From NCBI GenBank assembly GCA_019136395.1, contig JAGVUH010000122.1, positions 1 through 12,234 of the forward strand: a DNA stretch of 12,234 bases, in the 5' to 3' direction. This document shows, one piece after another, positions 6,390 through 12,204 of the stretch (position 1 is the stretch's first letter; each line of letters begins with the position of its first letter). The notes below the pieces were generated by a model. It made no database searches. It was not told where the DNA came from and saw nothing but the letters and a program-made list of their open reading frames with translations. Both the position numbers and the translations under genes were made by a program. This DNA comes from Gammaproteobacteria bacterium (lineage in GTDB: Bacteria > Pseudomonadota > Gammaproteobacteria > Chromatiales > Chromatiaceae).

Positions 6390-7321
6390 CTCCCGCAGCT
6401 GGGTGCGGGTGATTTCCAGGCGGTCCTCGGTATTGACGATCTCGCGTTCACGGGCATAGGCGGCGAGCTTGCGTTGCGGGTGATTTCCAGGCGGTCCTCG
6501 GTATTGACGATCTCGCGTTCACGGGCATAGGCGGCGAGCTTGCGTTCCGCCGTTTCCAGGGCGGCGCGCGCCCGGTCCATCTGCTCCTGCAGGAATTGCT
6601 TGGCGTAGGCGGAGGCGTCGAGGCGCAGGGCGCGATTGAGCGCCATGTAGTTGGCGGCGAGGGAGTTGGCGACCTCGGCGGCGCGCGCCGCATCCTGACT
6701 GGTGTAGTGCACGCGCACCAGGCGCGAGTCCCGCACCGGCTCCACGGTCAACCGTTCGAGAAACAGGTCCTCGGCGCGATGCTCGGCCTGATTGAGGGCC
6801 GCCTCGGGCGCGAGCGCGGGCGCGGCCGCCCCGCCGAGCAGGGCCTGCGCCTGGTCGCGCAGGGCCTGCCAGGGCGTGGGGGGCGGCGCGAGGTCCGCCT
6901 CCGCCGCGAGCGCCAGCTCGTCGATCACGCGCCGCGCCAGCGTCCGACTGGCGAGCAACTCGTACTGGGTCTTGTAAAAATCGCGATTGGCCTGGTATCC
7001 CGCCGGCTCGTCGCGGGTGACGTTCCCGTAGTCGACGATCTGCGTGCCGGCGGTCTCGATCTTCATCAGCAGGGTGGCGCGGTACTCCGGCACGGTGAGG
7101 GCGGTCACCACCAGCCCCGCGGCCAGGGCCAGGGCGGTCGTGGTGAGCAAGACCCCGCGGCGGCGGACCAGCAGCGCCCACAGGGCGCGCAGATCAATCA
7201 CATCCGGGTCAGGCGGCGGCGCGGCGGCCGGGGTGGCGGGGCCGGCAAGCGGCAGCGGCTGCAGGGCGGTGTCGGGGCGGCGCACGGCCAGGGCCGTCTC
7301 GGTCGGGTACGGGGGCGACAT
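6386..7321 (-). CDS. Wzc-like chain-length/kinase protein, N-terminal fragment
   Basis: A 311-residue frame from ATG 7321, with AGGAG (7329-7333) seven bases upstream. After a Pro-rich cytoplasmic start comes IDLRALWALLVRRRGVLL and membrane segment 1 (~56-78), then the Wzz-type periplasmic domain (VPEYRATLLMKIE, GYQANRDFYKTQYELLASRT, VRVHYTSQDAARAAEVANSL) and the start of the coiled coil (MDRARAALETAERKLAAYAR). In-frame homology ends at ...RLEITR (residue 282). The remaining 29 residues are the second copy of the 71-bp duplication read in the wrong frame, ending in a stop at 6386-6388. With one repeat unit removed, residue 282 would continue as TQLREMSTRLVG into the downstream fragment. Lies 20 bp after the export lipoprotein gene. 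Confidence 0.85.
   Translation of the reverse strand: MSPPYPTETALAVRRPDTALQPLPLAGPATPAAAPPPDPDVIDLRALWALLVRRRGVLLTTTALALAAGLVVTALTVPEYRATLLMKIETAGTQIVDYGNVTRDEPAGYQANRDFYKTQYELLASRTLARRVIDELALAAEADLAPPPTPWQALRDQAQALLGGAAAPALAPEAALNQAEHRAEDLFLERLTVEPVRDSRLVRVHYTSQDAARAAEVANSLAANYMALNRALRLDASAYAKQFLQEQMDRARAALETAERKLAAYAREREIVNTEDRLEITRNASSPPMPVNARSSIPRTAWKSPAPSCGR
6404..6546. repeat. Perfect 71-bp tandem duplication causing a frameshift
   Basis: Unit 1 spans 6404-6474 and unit 2 spans 6475-6545. The match is exact and runs one further base (T at 6475/6546), so 72 bases agree at an offset of 71. As 71 is not a multiple of three, the duplication shifts the frame of the kinase gene. The coding content of one unit is KLAAYAREREIVNTEDRLEI of the coiled coil. 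Confidence 0.97.
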
Positions 7322-7341
7322 GGGCAGGCTCCTGGCGGTGA

Positions 7342-8136
7342 TTACAGCGGCGAGACGAAGCCGCGCAACGTCCCGGTCACCGTCTGCAACAACACGGCGG
7401 CGCCGGATTCGGGCACCCGCACCTTGTCGTTCGCCGTCAGCAGGGGATCGCGCAGCTTGCCGGCCTCGATGGCGGCCATGTCGACGATATACGCCTGGAC
7501 CTGATCCGCCGATTGTTCACGAAACAGCACCACTTCGTCGGTGTTGGCCAGGCGCGTGGCGCCCCCGGCCAGCGCGACGGCTTCCAGCAGCGTGATCTTG
7601 CCGACCAGCGGGAAGACGCCGGGTTTGGCTACCGCGCCGCTGACGGTAATGGAGAGATTGGCATAGGTCTCGATAAAGACGTTGACCTGGGGATTCTGCA
7701 CATAGTCCTTGGCCAGGCCGGCGGCGATGCGCGCCTCGATTTGCGCCGCGGTCAGGCCCTGGACCGGCACTTCGCCCAGCAGCGGCAGGGTGAGATAGCC
7801 CTGTTCGTTGACGCGGACCTTGCTGGTCAGTTCGGGGAGTTTGAACACCTCGATGCGCAACACGTCATCGGGGCCGACCCGATAGGCCGCCTCGCGGGTG
7901 ATCTCCGGGGGCAGGCCGACGACGGCGGGAATCAGATCGCCCGGCGCCGTGGCGAGCGCCGCCGGTGCGGCGGCGGAATCGTGGGCCGTCGCGGTGGCGG
8001 GTTCGTGGTCCTTTGCAGACCAGGTGGCCTGACAGCCGGCGAGGATGAGCGCCGGCAGCAGGGCACCCCACTGCCGGACCTGGCGCCCGCGGGTTGACAG
8101 GGAAGAAGGCCCACTCGGCTGGCCGGGGTAACGCAT
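7342..8136 (-). CDS. Wza-like polysaccharide export lipoprotein
   Basis: A 264-residue outer-membrane export protein. The start is ATG 8136, with GGAGG (8143-8147) six bases before it; the frame is open to 8265, but the extra part has no ribosome site and overlaps the probable promoter. A type II signal peptide ends in the lipobox ILAGC (Cys35). After a low-complexity Ala/Thr linker, the polysaccharide-export domain covers ~84-160 (YRVGPDDVLRIEVFKLPELT, QGYLTLPLLGEVPVQGLTAA, YVQNPQVNVFIETYANLSIT), followed by an SLBB-type segment (VSGAVAKPGVFPLVGKITLL, EAVALAGG). The C-terminal VLLQTVTGTLRGFV could be the amphipathic helix that crosses the outer membrane. Family members form the channel fed by the Wzz/kinase protein encoded 20 bp downstream. 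First gene of the EPS operon. Confidence 0.9.
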   Translation of the reverse strand: MRYPGQPSGPSSLSTRGRQVRQWGALLPALILAGCQATWSAKDHEPATATAHDSAAAPAALATAPGDLIPAVVGLPPEITREAAYRVGPDDVLRIEVFKLPELTSKVRVNEQGYLTLPLLGEVPVQGLTAAQIEARIAAGLAKDYVQNPQVNVFIETYANLSITVSGAVAKPGVFPLVGKITLLEAVALAGGATRLANTDEVVLFREQSADQVQAYIVDMAAIEAGKLRDPLLTANDKVRVPESGAAVLLQTVTGTLRGFVSPL

Positions 8137-8263
8137 GTGAATCCTCCGCAAGTAGTGGCCACCGTCCAGCCCGCAGGCGGGGGCGCCTCCGGGTGACGCG
8201 AATGGCAGGGACTGCACGGTGCCGGGCGCGCCCGCCCGCGGGTGACCGTGACGCTGAGCGGGC

Positions 8264-8309
8264 ACTATACGCGACTTACCGGGGGAAATTTCTGACCGAT
8301 TCTGACCGA
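8264..8309 (-). promoter_or_regulatory. Probable EPS operon promoter with two 10-bp direct repeats
   Basis: On the minus strand a -10-like TATAGT (8269-8264) has no good -35 at 17 bp (GAAATT). Directly at and upstream of that position lie two adjacent perfect copies of TTCTGACCGA (8290-8299 and 8300-8309), one helical turn apart, as expected for an activator or repressor site. The leader to the ATG at 8136 is about 120 bases and holds an inverted repeat CACGGT (8215-8220)/ACCGTG (8245-8250). The promoter call is weak; the repeats are certain. Confidence 0.4.
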
Positions 8310-8464
8310 CGCCGCGCGGGCCGTGCCCGCGGGTAGCGCCGGGCGCCTCCGGGCGGGGAACGCCCTGCCACCGGACGGCTGTGCGGTGGGCGGCGTGCCG
8401 GGGCGCGCCACGGATTGGCGCCGGTCTTGCGGTGCCCCGCCGTGCGGTTTTTTGTTAGTTCTGT

Positions 8465-8493
8465 TTGCCATTACCGACCTTTTTTGATATGCT
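8465..8493 (+). promoter_or_regulatory. Sigma-70-type promoter of the plus-strand accessory operon
   Basis: TTGCCA (8465-8470), 17-bp spacer, TATGCT (8488-8493), in the only clearly AT-rich stretch of the region, with 69 bases from the -10 to the ATG at 8563. The 12-mer CATTACCGACCT (8469-8480) overlaps the end of the -35 and recurs in identical position in the minus-strand promoter at 1975-2003. Confidence 0.75.
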
Positions 8494-8502
8494 ATTTTCC
8501 AA

Positions 8503-8523
8503 CGTCAGGGGCCAACCCTGACG
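8503..8523 (+). promoter_or_regulatory. 5' leader hairpin at the start of the accessory mRNA
   Basis: CGTCAGGG (8503-8510) and CCCTGACG (8516-8523) form a perfect 8-bp stem with loop GCCAA. It begins about three bases after the expected transcription start, so it would cap the mRNA 5' end. Stabilisation, or binding by a protein, is possible. The DNA form is also a palindrome-like operator candidate. Confidence 0.55.
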
Positions 8524-8562
8524 GGCATTTCCCCTTATCGCTCTCCGCCGGAGGATTCGCAC

Positions 8563-9069
8563 ATGGCCAACAATTACACTGATTTCTCCTTTATGTTGCC
8601 GCTGCCTGAGGGCCAATACCGCGCCGAGCTGGCGGCGTTTGTCGCGGCGTACGAGGCGGAGAAAGCCACGGCGGGGAAAGGGCTGTTTGGGGCAGATGAT
8701 GCCGAGGAGGCAACGCGGGGGGCGACAAGTGAGGTGGCGCCAGAGGGGATGAATGAGGACGACTGGTATTTGCAGTATGCGGGGGTTGATTATCAGGTCG
8801 AAGAGCACGGTCTCTGGGTCAGCGCCCAGAACAGCGAGGGCAACGTGGATGCGGCGGTGCTCCTCGCCCGCCGGTTCCTGACGCACTTTGGCCTGGATAA
8901 CCACGGCGTCGTGATCGAATGGGCCTGCACCTGCTCGAAGCCGCGGCTGGGGGAGTTCTATGGCGGCGCCGTGCTGGTGACAACCGAGGATGAATACGTC
9001 GTCAACCCCGGTGACTTTTGCGCACAGGAAGCCCAGCGCCGCCAGGTGCCCCTGCTGAAGACCTGCTGA
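8563..9069 (+). CDS. Accessory protein, SKPR/GGAV family (copy 1)
   Basis: A 168-residue acidic soluble protein, first gene of the plus-strand operon; ATG 8563 follows GGAGGA with good spacing. The N-terminus YTDFSFMLPLPEGQYRAELA leads into a helix (FVAAYEA), an acidic low-complexity insert (~38-66, absent from the next gene), then YAGVDYQVEEHGLWVSAQNS, a helix AAVLLARRFLTHFGLD, and the conserved end VVIEWACTCSKPRLGEFYGG followed by AVLVT. The WA.TCSKPR..EF.GGAV.V core is one I recall from uncharacterised plasmid/ICE proteins, usually with a 'LWI..D.G....' strand before it. No enzymatic motif is evident. Paralogue of the gene at 9118. Confidence 0.75.
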   Translation: MANNYTDFSFMLPLPEGQYRAELAAFVAAYEAEKATAGKGLFGADDAEEATRGATSEVAPEGMNEDDWYLQYAGVDYQVEEHGLWVSAQNSEGNVDAAVLLARRFLTHFGLDNHGVVIEWACTCSKPRLGEFYGGAVLVTTEDEYVVNPGDFCAQEAQRRQVPLLKTC

Positions 9070-9117
9070 AGGACGCCGTATCCGCCGCCCCGCCCCCCTC
9101 GCCCCGGAGACCGCCAC

Positions 9118-9549
9118 ATGGCCGATTATCCCGTTAATTTTTATCTCTACCTGCCCTGGCCCGCGGGGGTCGACGCCGCCGACCAGGCGGCCTTTGCCGC
9201 CGCTTATGACGCCCATTGCGCGGCGTTGGCGTCCCGCGCGTCCAGCGAGGAGGATTACGACCTGCTTTGCCTGGGGGTCCAGGTCGAGTGCCAGCCCCAC
9301 GGCTGGCAGATTCAGGACGATGGCGGGGAGGGCCAGATCACCGCCGCCGTGTATGCCATCCAGTTCTTTCTCCGCCATTTCCACCTGGAACAGGCGGTGG
9401 TGCTGGAGTGGTCCTGCGGGGCGGTCAAGCCCGAGCCGGGCGCCTTCCACGGCGGCGCGGTGCTGGTGACCGCGCAGGAGGAGCACTGGTTTGACCCCGG
9501 ACGGCTGGCCTGCCTGCTGGCGAAAACGCGCGGGTGGGCGGAGCTATAA
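9118..9549 (+). CDS. Accessory protein, SKPR/GGAV family (copy 2)
   Basis: A 143-residue paralogue of the preceding gene, 48 bp downstream, with GGAGAC before the ATG. It aligns along its length: YPVNFYLYLPWPAGVDAADQ at the start, LGVQVECQPHGWQIQDDGGE in the middle, then AAVYAIQFFLRHFHLEQAVV and LEWSCGAVKPEPGAFHGGAV. It lacks the acidic insert of copy 1, and the CSKPR element has drifted to AVKPE, so a charged surface conserved in the family has changed here. The divergence indicates an old duplication with specialisation. Function unknown. Confidence 0.75.
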   Translation: MADYPVNFYLYLPWPAGVDAADQAAFAAAYDAHCAALASRASSEEDYDLLCLGVQVECQPHGWQIQDDGGEGQITAAVYAIQFFLRHFHLEQAVVLEWSCGAVKPEPGAFHGGAVLVTAQEEHWFDPGRLACLLAKTRGWAEL

Positions 9550-9564
9550 GCCCGCCGTGACTGT

Positions 9565-9585
9565 CCGCCGGCGCCGTGCTGGCGG
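9565..9585 (+). other. Intergenic hairpin
   Basis: CCGCCGGC (9565-9572) pairs with GCTGGCGG (9578-9585), eight pairs with one G-T, loop GCCGT, in the 65-bp spacer before the zinc-ribbon gene. No T-run follows, so it is more likely an mRNA-stability or processing element than a full terminator. Confidence 0.5.
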
Positions 9586-9614
9586 CTCCTACCCCTCTAC
9601 TCAAGGAATCCCTC

Positions 9615-9848
9615 ATGGCTAATGTCAATGTCCTGGCGGGCATGCGCTGCCCCAACAGCGCCTGTCGATCAGACGGTCCCTTTCGCATCGAATGCACCAC
9701 GGTTTTCCTGGTCTTCGACGATGGTACCGACGAGCATGGCGATACCGCATGGCGCGGCGATTCCTATTGTGCGTGTCCTGACTGCGGCGCCGAAGGGACT
9801 GTGACTGATTTCAGGTGCGCGGAAGACGCGGATGACGCCGATGCCTGA
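9615..9848 (+). CDS. Small zinc-ribbon protein (copy 1)
   Basis: A 77-residue protein. Start ATG 9615 has AAGGAA 7 bases upstream; an in-frame ATG at 9576 lies in the leader without a ribosome site. Cysteines C12-x4-C17 (CPNSAC) and C54-x2-C57 (CPDC) would bind one zinc, with extra cysteines at 27 and 52. Between them is FRIECTTVFLVFDDGTDEHG, and the end is EGTVTDFRCAEDADDADA, very acidic. The pattern (CP.C ... F.I...V..DDG..... C.C..CG.EG.V.DF) is one I recall from small uncharacterised plasmid and ICE proteins. It could be a nucleic-acid or protein adaptor; no partner is visible. Paralogue of the gene at 9952. Confidence 0.75.
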   Translation: MANVNVLAGMRCPNSACRSDGPFRIECTTVFLVFDDGTDEHGDTAWRGDSYCACPDCGAEGTVTDFRCAEDADDADA

Positions 9849-9951
9849 TCGCGTCCCGCAACCGGAGCGTCGTGCGTCCTGCGCGTTAGGGAAGGTCTCG
9901 CGTTATCCCTCGTCGGGGCCGCTCCTACTTTCCCGCCCCTGGAGACGAACC

Positions 9952-10212
9952 ATGCCGAACACGAACTGGCTTCTGGGCCTGGCTTGTCCACGCTGCGGCA
10001 GCCAGGGACCGCTGCAGATCGACACGTTGCTGACGCTGACCGTGACGGACGCGGGGCCGGTGGCCTTTGACGCGGACAACGCCGCCTGGACCCCGCACGC
10101 CGGGTGTATTTGCCCCGCGTGCGGCCAGTCGGGTTGCGTGGCCGACTTCACCCTGAAGACCCGCGCCGGACGGCCGGGCGGGTCCCTTTCCCCCGGAGTT
10201 ACCGATGCCTGA
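9952..10212 (+). CDS. Small zinc-ribbon protein (copy 2)
   Basis: An 86-residue protein starting at ATG 9952 (GGAGA six bases upstream); the frame is open from 9832, but that part overlaps the previous gene's end. The cysteines fall at the same residues as in copy 1: C12-x2-C15 and C54-x2-C57, plus C52, so the fold is conserved while the sequence between (LQIDTLLTLTVTDAGPVAFD) has diverged. The motif CPACGQSGCVADFTL matches CPDCGAEGTVTDF of copy 1. It ends eight bases inside the next gene (10205), so the two are coupled. A damaged copy of its 3' end recurs before the gene at 11641. Confidence 0.75.
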   Translation: MPNTNWLLGLACPRCGSQGPLQIDTLLTLTVTDAGPVAFDADNAAWTPHAGCICPACGQSGCVADFTLKTRAGRPGGSLSPGVTDA

Positions 10213-10987
10213 CACCTTGATCTATGTCGCTTTGTACGAGCACGAATACGGTACGGATACCTTTGTCTGCGCCAGCGAGGCCGAGGCGCTGGCGCTGCGC
10301 GAGGACCTGGCGCGCGAGAACTGGGCGCAGGAATTGCCCGACACCCCGCCGCCGGAGACGGACATCGGGCAGGCTTACTTCGATGCGCTGGCCGAACGCT
10401 GGGGGGATAACGAGTATTTTGCGATTCATCGCCTGGCCTGCGATCTGTCGCGCTTTCGCGAGGTGGGGCCGCCGCCGACCACCCGGCTGTATATCGCGCG
10501 CTACGAGCACCCGCACGGCACCGATGTGTTTGCCTGCGCCAGCGAGGCCGAGGCGCTGGCGCTGCGCGAGGACCTGGCGCGCGAGAACTGGGCGCAGGAA
10601 TTGCCCGACACCCCGCTGCCGGTGACGGACATCGGGCAGGCCTACTTCGACGCGCTGGCCGAACGCTGGGGGGATAACGAGTATTTCACGGTCACCCCGG
10701 TTGACTGTGATCTGGCGCGCTTTACCGAGGCGGCGCGGCCGGCGCCCCCGCCGGAGAGCGAGCCGGATGGCGCGGAACTGGCGGCGCTCAAGGCGCAGTA
10801 TGCCGCACGGGGGCTGTTGCTGTTTCGTCCGGGGGACGCCGGGACGCCCGGCGGGGCGCGGTGGGCGCTGACGCGGACGGAGCGGCTGAGCGGCCTGCTG
10901 TATCGCGATTTCGCCACCTTTCGTGACGTGGACTTCGGCGTGCGGCTGTTTGCCGACCAGGAGCGCCTGGCGGTCCCGCCAGCCTGA
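10205..10987 (+). CDS. Two-domain accessory repeat protein with unique C-terminus
   Basis: A 260-residue protein starting at ATG 10205 (GGAG six bases upstream). It carries two copies of an ~85-residue domain at ~4-84 and ~93-173, offset by exactly 89 residues. Each reads IYVALYEHEYGTDTFVCASE, a long helix EAEALALREDLARENWAQEL, then PDT.(P)..TDIGQAYFDALAER, WGDNEYF and CDL(S/A)RF. This alpha/beta unit is the one I recall from short 'H.HG.......EAEA......(R/D).W' proteins of plasmids and ICEs, function unknown. Residues ~174-260 form another domain (AELAALKAQYAARGLLLFRP, RWALTRTERLSGLLYRDFAT) that resembles short plasmid-protein modules with 'A..A..GF.L...' openings. No membrane or catalytic signature. 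Very high DNA identity between the two domains shows recent duplication or conversion. Confidence 0.75.
   Translation: MPDTLIYVALYEHEYGTDTFVCASEAEALALREDLARENWAQELPDTPPPETDIGQAYFDALAERWGDNEYFAIHRLACDLSRFREVGPPPTTRLYIARYEHPHGTDVFACASEAEALALREDLARENWAQELPDTPLPVTDIGQAYFDALAERWGDNEYFTVTPVDCDLARFTEAARPAPPPESEPDGAELAALKAQYAARGLLLFRPGDAGTPGGARWALTRTERLSGLLYRDFATFRDVDFGVRLFADQERLAVPPA
10267..10616. repeat. Internal direct repeat, 83 bp identical at 267-bp offset
   Basis: Bases 10267-10349 and 10534-10616 are identical, and similarity continues on both sides to about 10430/10697. The offset is 89 codons, so loss or gain of one unit keeps the frame and would give a one- or three-domain protein. Confidence 0.95.
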
Positions 10988-10990
10988 GAC

Positions 10991-11033
10991 GGGGCGGCGC
11001 GCCCCACCCCGCGGCCGCGCCATCGGGCGCGGC
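10991..11033 (+). other. Two successive GC hairpins after the repeat-protein gene
   Basis: The first is GGGGCG (10991-10996)/CGCCCC (11000-11005) with a 3-base loop, three bases after the stop codon. The second is GCCGCGCC (11014-11021)/GGCGCGGC (11026-11033), a perfect 8-bp stem with loop ATCG. No T-run follows. They may act as a partial terminator or protect the 3' end of the upstream message. Confidence 0.5.
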
Positions 11034-11068
11034 GCCTCCCCCACTCTACCTGCCCCACGGAGACCCCA

Positions 11069-11353
11069 ATGGCCGAGACCCTGATTTTCGTCGCTTTTTA
11101 CCAACATGCGTACGGCACCGAGGTGTTTGTCTACCCGTCGGAGGCCGAAGCGCGGGCGCAGCGCGACGCGATCGCGCGCGAGAACTGGCCGGGCGCGTTT
11201 CCCCGCGAACCCATGCCGGAGCAGGTGGGCGAGGTGTATTTTGAACGCCTGCGCGCGGTGGGTAATGAGGTCGAGTTCTACGCGATCCACCCCACCTGGT
11301 GCGATCTGGCGCGCTTCGCCACCGGGGGCGGCGGCGCACTGACGGCGCCGTAA
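11069..11353 (+). CDS. Single-domain member of the accessory repeat family
   Basis: A 94-residue protein with one copy of the ~85-residue domain: TLIFVAFYQHAYGTEVFVYP, SEAEARAQRDAIARENWPGA, FPREPMPEQVGEVYFERLRA, VEFYAIHPTWCDLARF. It is more diverged than the domains at 10205 and 11641 and lacks the PDTP..P.TDIG core (it has REPMPEQVG), so it is the oldest branch here. A Gly-rich tail ends it. GGAGAC lies seven bases before ATG 11069. The stop codon is inside a long inverted repeat (11340-11411). Confidence 0.7.
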   Translation: MAETLIFVAFYQHAYGTEVFVYPSEAEARAQRDAIARENWPGAFPREPMPEQVGEVYFERLRAVGNEVEFYAIHPTWCDLARFATGGGGALTAP

Positions 11354-11411
11354 GCCCGCCCGGCGTTCCGCGCGGCCGCACGGCGGCCGGGCTGGCGGGG
11401 CGGCGCCGTCA
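11340..11411 (+). terminator. Large GC-rich inverted repeat, terminator-like without T-run
   Basis: TGACGGCGCCG (11340-11350) and CGGCGCCGTCA (11401-11411) are perfectly complementary. Inside them GCCCGGC (11358-11364) pairs with GCCGGGC (11386-11392). The 72-base fold overlaps the last codons and stop of the upstream gene. It could end or stabilise the transcript; there is no U-tract, so classical intrinsic termination is uncertain. Confidence 0.5.
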
Positions 11412-11583
11412 GCGTGCCCCGCCACCGCGCGCGGCGGGCCTGCGGTAGACTGCACGCCCGGTTAGCCTGTGGAGATACTTCGCACAGGGGAGCGTCGGCC
11501 CAGGAACCCACCGCAGCGACTATTCGCGAGCTTGCTTGCGCGTAGCGCCTTAGGAATCGCCGTCCTGCCGGGCGGTGAGGCTG

Positions 11584-11672
11584 TCAACCTGAAGGCCCGC
11601 GCCGGACCGCCGGACGGGTCCCTTACCCCCGGAGCTACCGATGCCTGACACAACGATCTACGTCGCTGTTTA
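11584..11672. repeat. Segmental duplication of 10147-10235 (zinc-ribbon 3' end plus next start)
   Basis: The segment before and into the gene at 11641 repeats the 3' end of the zinc-ribbon gene, its ribosome site and the start of the two-domain gene, with scattered substitutions (for example CCCCCGGAGTTACCGATG against CCCCCGGAGCTACCGATG). The zinc-ribbon frame is not intact here, leaving a remnant. The left break lies near 11570-11584. The remaining spacer (11412-11570) shows no gene; it has an inverted repeat CCTGTG (11466-11471)/CACAGG (11483-11488). Confidence 0.8.
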
Positions 11673-12204
11673 CCAACACAAGTACGGTACGGATACCTAT
11701 GTCTGCGCCAGCGAGACCGAGGCGCTGGACCTGCGCGACTACCTGGCGCGCGCGAACTGGGCAGAGGAAATGCCCGACACCCCGCTGCCGGTAAACGCTG
11801 TTGGAGATGCCTACTTCGCCGCGCTGGCCAACCGCGGGAGGCGTAACGAGTATTTTGAGATTCATCGCCTGGCCTGCGATCTGTCGCGTTTTCGCGAGGC
11901 GGGGCCGCCGCCCACCACCTGGCTGCATATCGCGCGCTACGAGCACCCGCAGGGCACCGAGGTGTTTGCCTGCGCCAGCGAGGCCGAGGCGCTGGCGCTG
12001 CGCGATGACCTGGCGCGCGCGCACTGGGCGCGGGAATTACCGGACACCCCGCCGCCGGCGACGGACATCGGAAAACCCTATTTCACGGCGCTGGCCGCCC
12101 GCGCAGGGGATAACGAGTATTGTAACCGTTCAGAGACCCGCCATTGGAGCTGGCAGCGGAGTAGCCGCACGACCCGCGCGGCGCTCCGCGATCACACCGG
12201 CTAG
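11641..12204 (+). CDS. Two-domain accessory repeat protein, interrupted by inserted sequence
   Basis: A 187-residue frame from ATG 11641 (GGAG six bases upstream). Domain 1 is complete (IYVAVYQHKYGTDTYVCASE ... RNEYFEIHRLACDLSRF). Domain 2 follows the same spacing (LHIARYEHPQGTEVFACASE, PDTPPPATDIGKPYFTALAA) but stops at GDNEY, where all other copies continue with F and then CDL.RF. The last 26 residues (after base 12121) are Arg/Ser-rich and unrelated, being read from inserted DNA. At the DNA level similarity to the gene at 10205 is conserved to GAGTATT (12121) and then ends abruptly. The gene is therefore truncated and perhaps non-functional, or yields a protein with an altered second domain. 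Its own promoter is not obvious. Confidence 0.7.
   Translation: MPDTTIYVAVYQHKYGTDTYVCASETEALDLRDYLARANWAEEMPDTPLPVNAVGDAYFAALANRGRRNEYFEIHRLACDLSRFREAGPPPTTWLHIARYEHPQGTEVFACASEAEALALRDDLARAHWARELPDTPPPATDIGKPYFTALAARAGDNEYCNRSETRHWSWQRSSRTTRAALRDHTG

Larger units (their letters stand above)
4890..7321 (-). pseudogene. Whole split gene: Wzc-like polysaccharide co-polymerase/tyrosine autokinase
   Basis: The two fragments are one gene. Removing one 71-bp unit of the duplication at 6404-6546 gives a continuous 786-residue protein (282 + 5 + 499), the usual size for fused Wzz/BY-kinase proteins, with both membrane helices flanking the coiled coil. All kinase motifs remain intact and no other lesion is visible, so the break is recent, reversible or an artefact. 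Confidence 0.8.
8137..8562. other. Divergent intergenic region between EPS operon and plus-strand operon
   Basis: A 426-bp stretch with no credible gene. It holds the EPS leader and weak promoter, the TTCTGACCGA direct repeats, a GC-rich self-complementary block (8310-8447), a T-run (8448-8453), the strong plus-strand promoter and its leader hairpin. AT content rises sharply at 8448-8500, as usual for a promoter in a GC-rich genome. Confidence 0.7.

Noticed and set aside
4818..6530. A 570-codon open frame on the plus strand opposite the kinase gene
   Set aside because: It is an antisense shadow caused by high GC at third positions; its protein is low-complexity Gly/Ala/His/Gln-rich with no ribosome site, while the minus strand encodes clear kinase motifs.
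8215..8447. Further GC-rich inverted repeats in the EPS leader region
   Set aside because: Many short stems are expected by chance at this GC content; only CACGGT/ACCGTG is noted within the promoter entry.
8428..8453. Weak hairpin followed by six T, terminator-like on the plus strand
   Set aside because: The stem depends on wobble pairs and no plus-strand gene lies upstream; the T-run is more simply part of the AT-rich promoter region.
10199..11455. A 418-codon open frame on the minus strand across the repeat-protein genes
   Set aside because: It crosses the intergenic hairpins and opposes genes with ribosome sites and conserved domains; the translation is Arg/Gly-rich and repeats only because the plus-strand genes repeat.
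11521..11542. REP-like sequence CGCGAGCTTGCTTGCGCG
   Set aside because: The two arms do not pair well and only one copy exists in the window.
9849..11640. Integron cassette array (small genes separated by hairpin-bearing spacers)
   Set aside because: No attC-type paired core sites (GTTRRRY with RYYYAAC) flank the genes, and the genes are coupled or overlapping in places.
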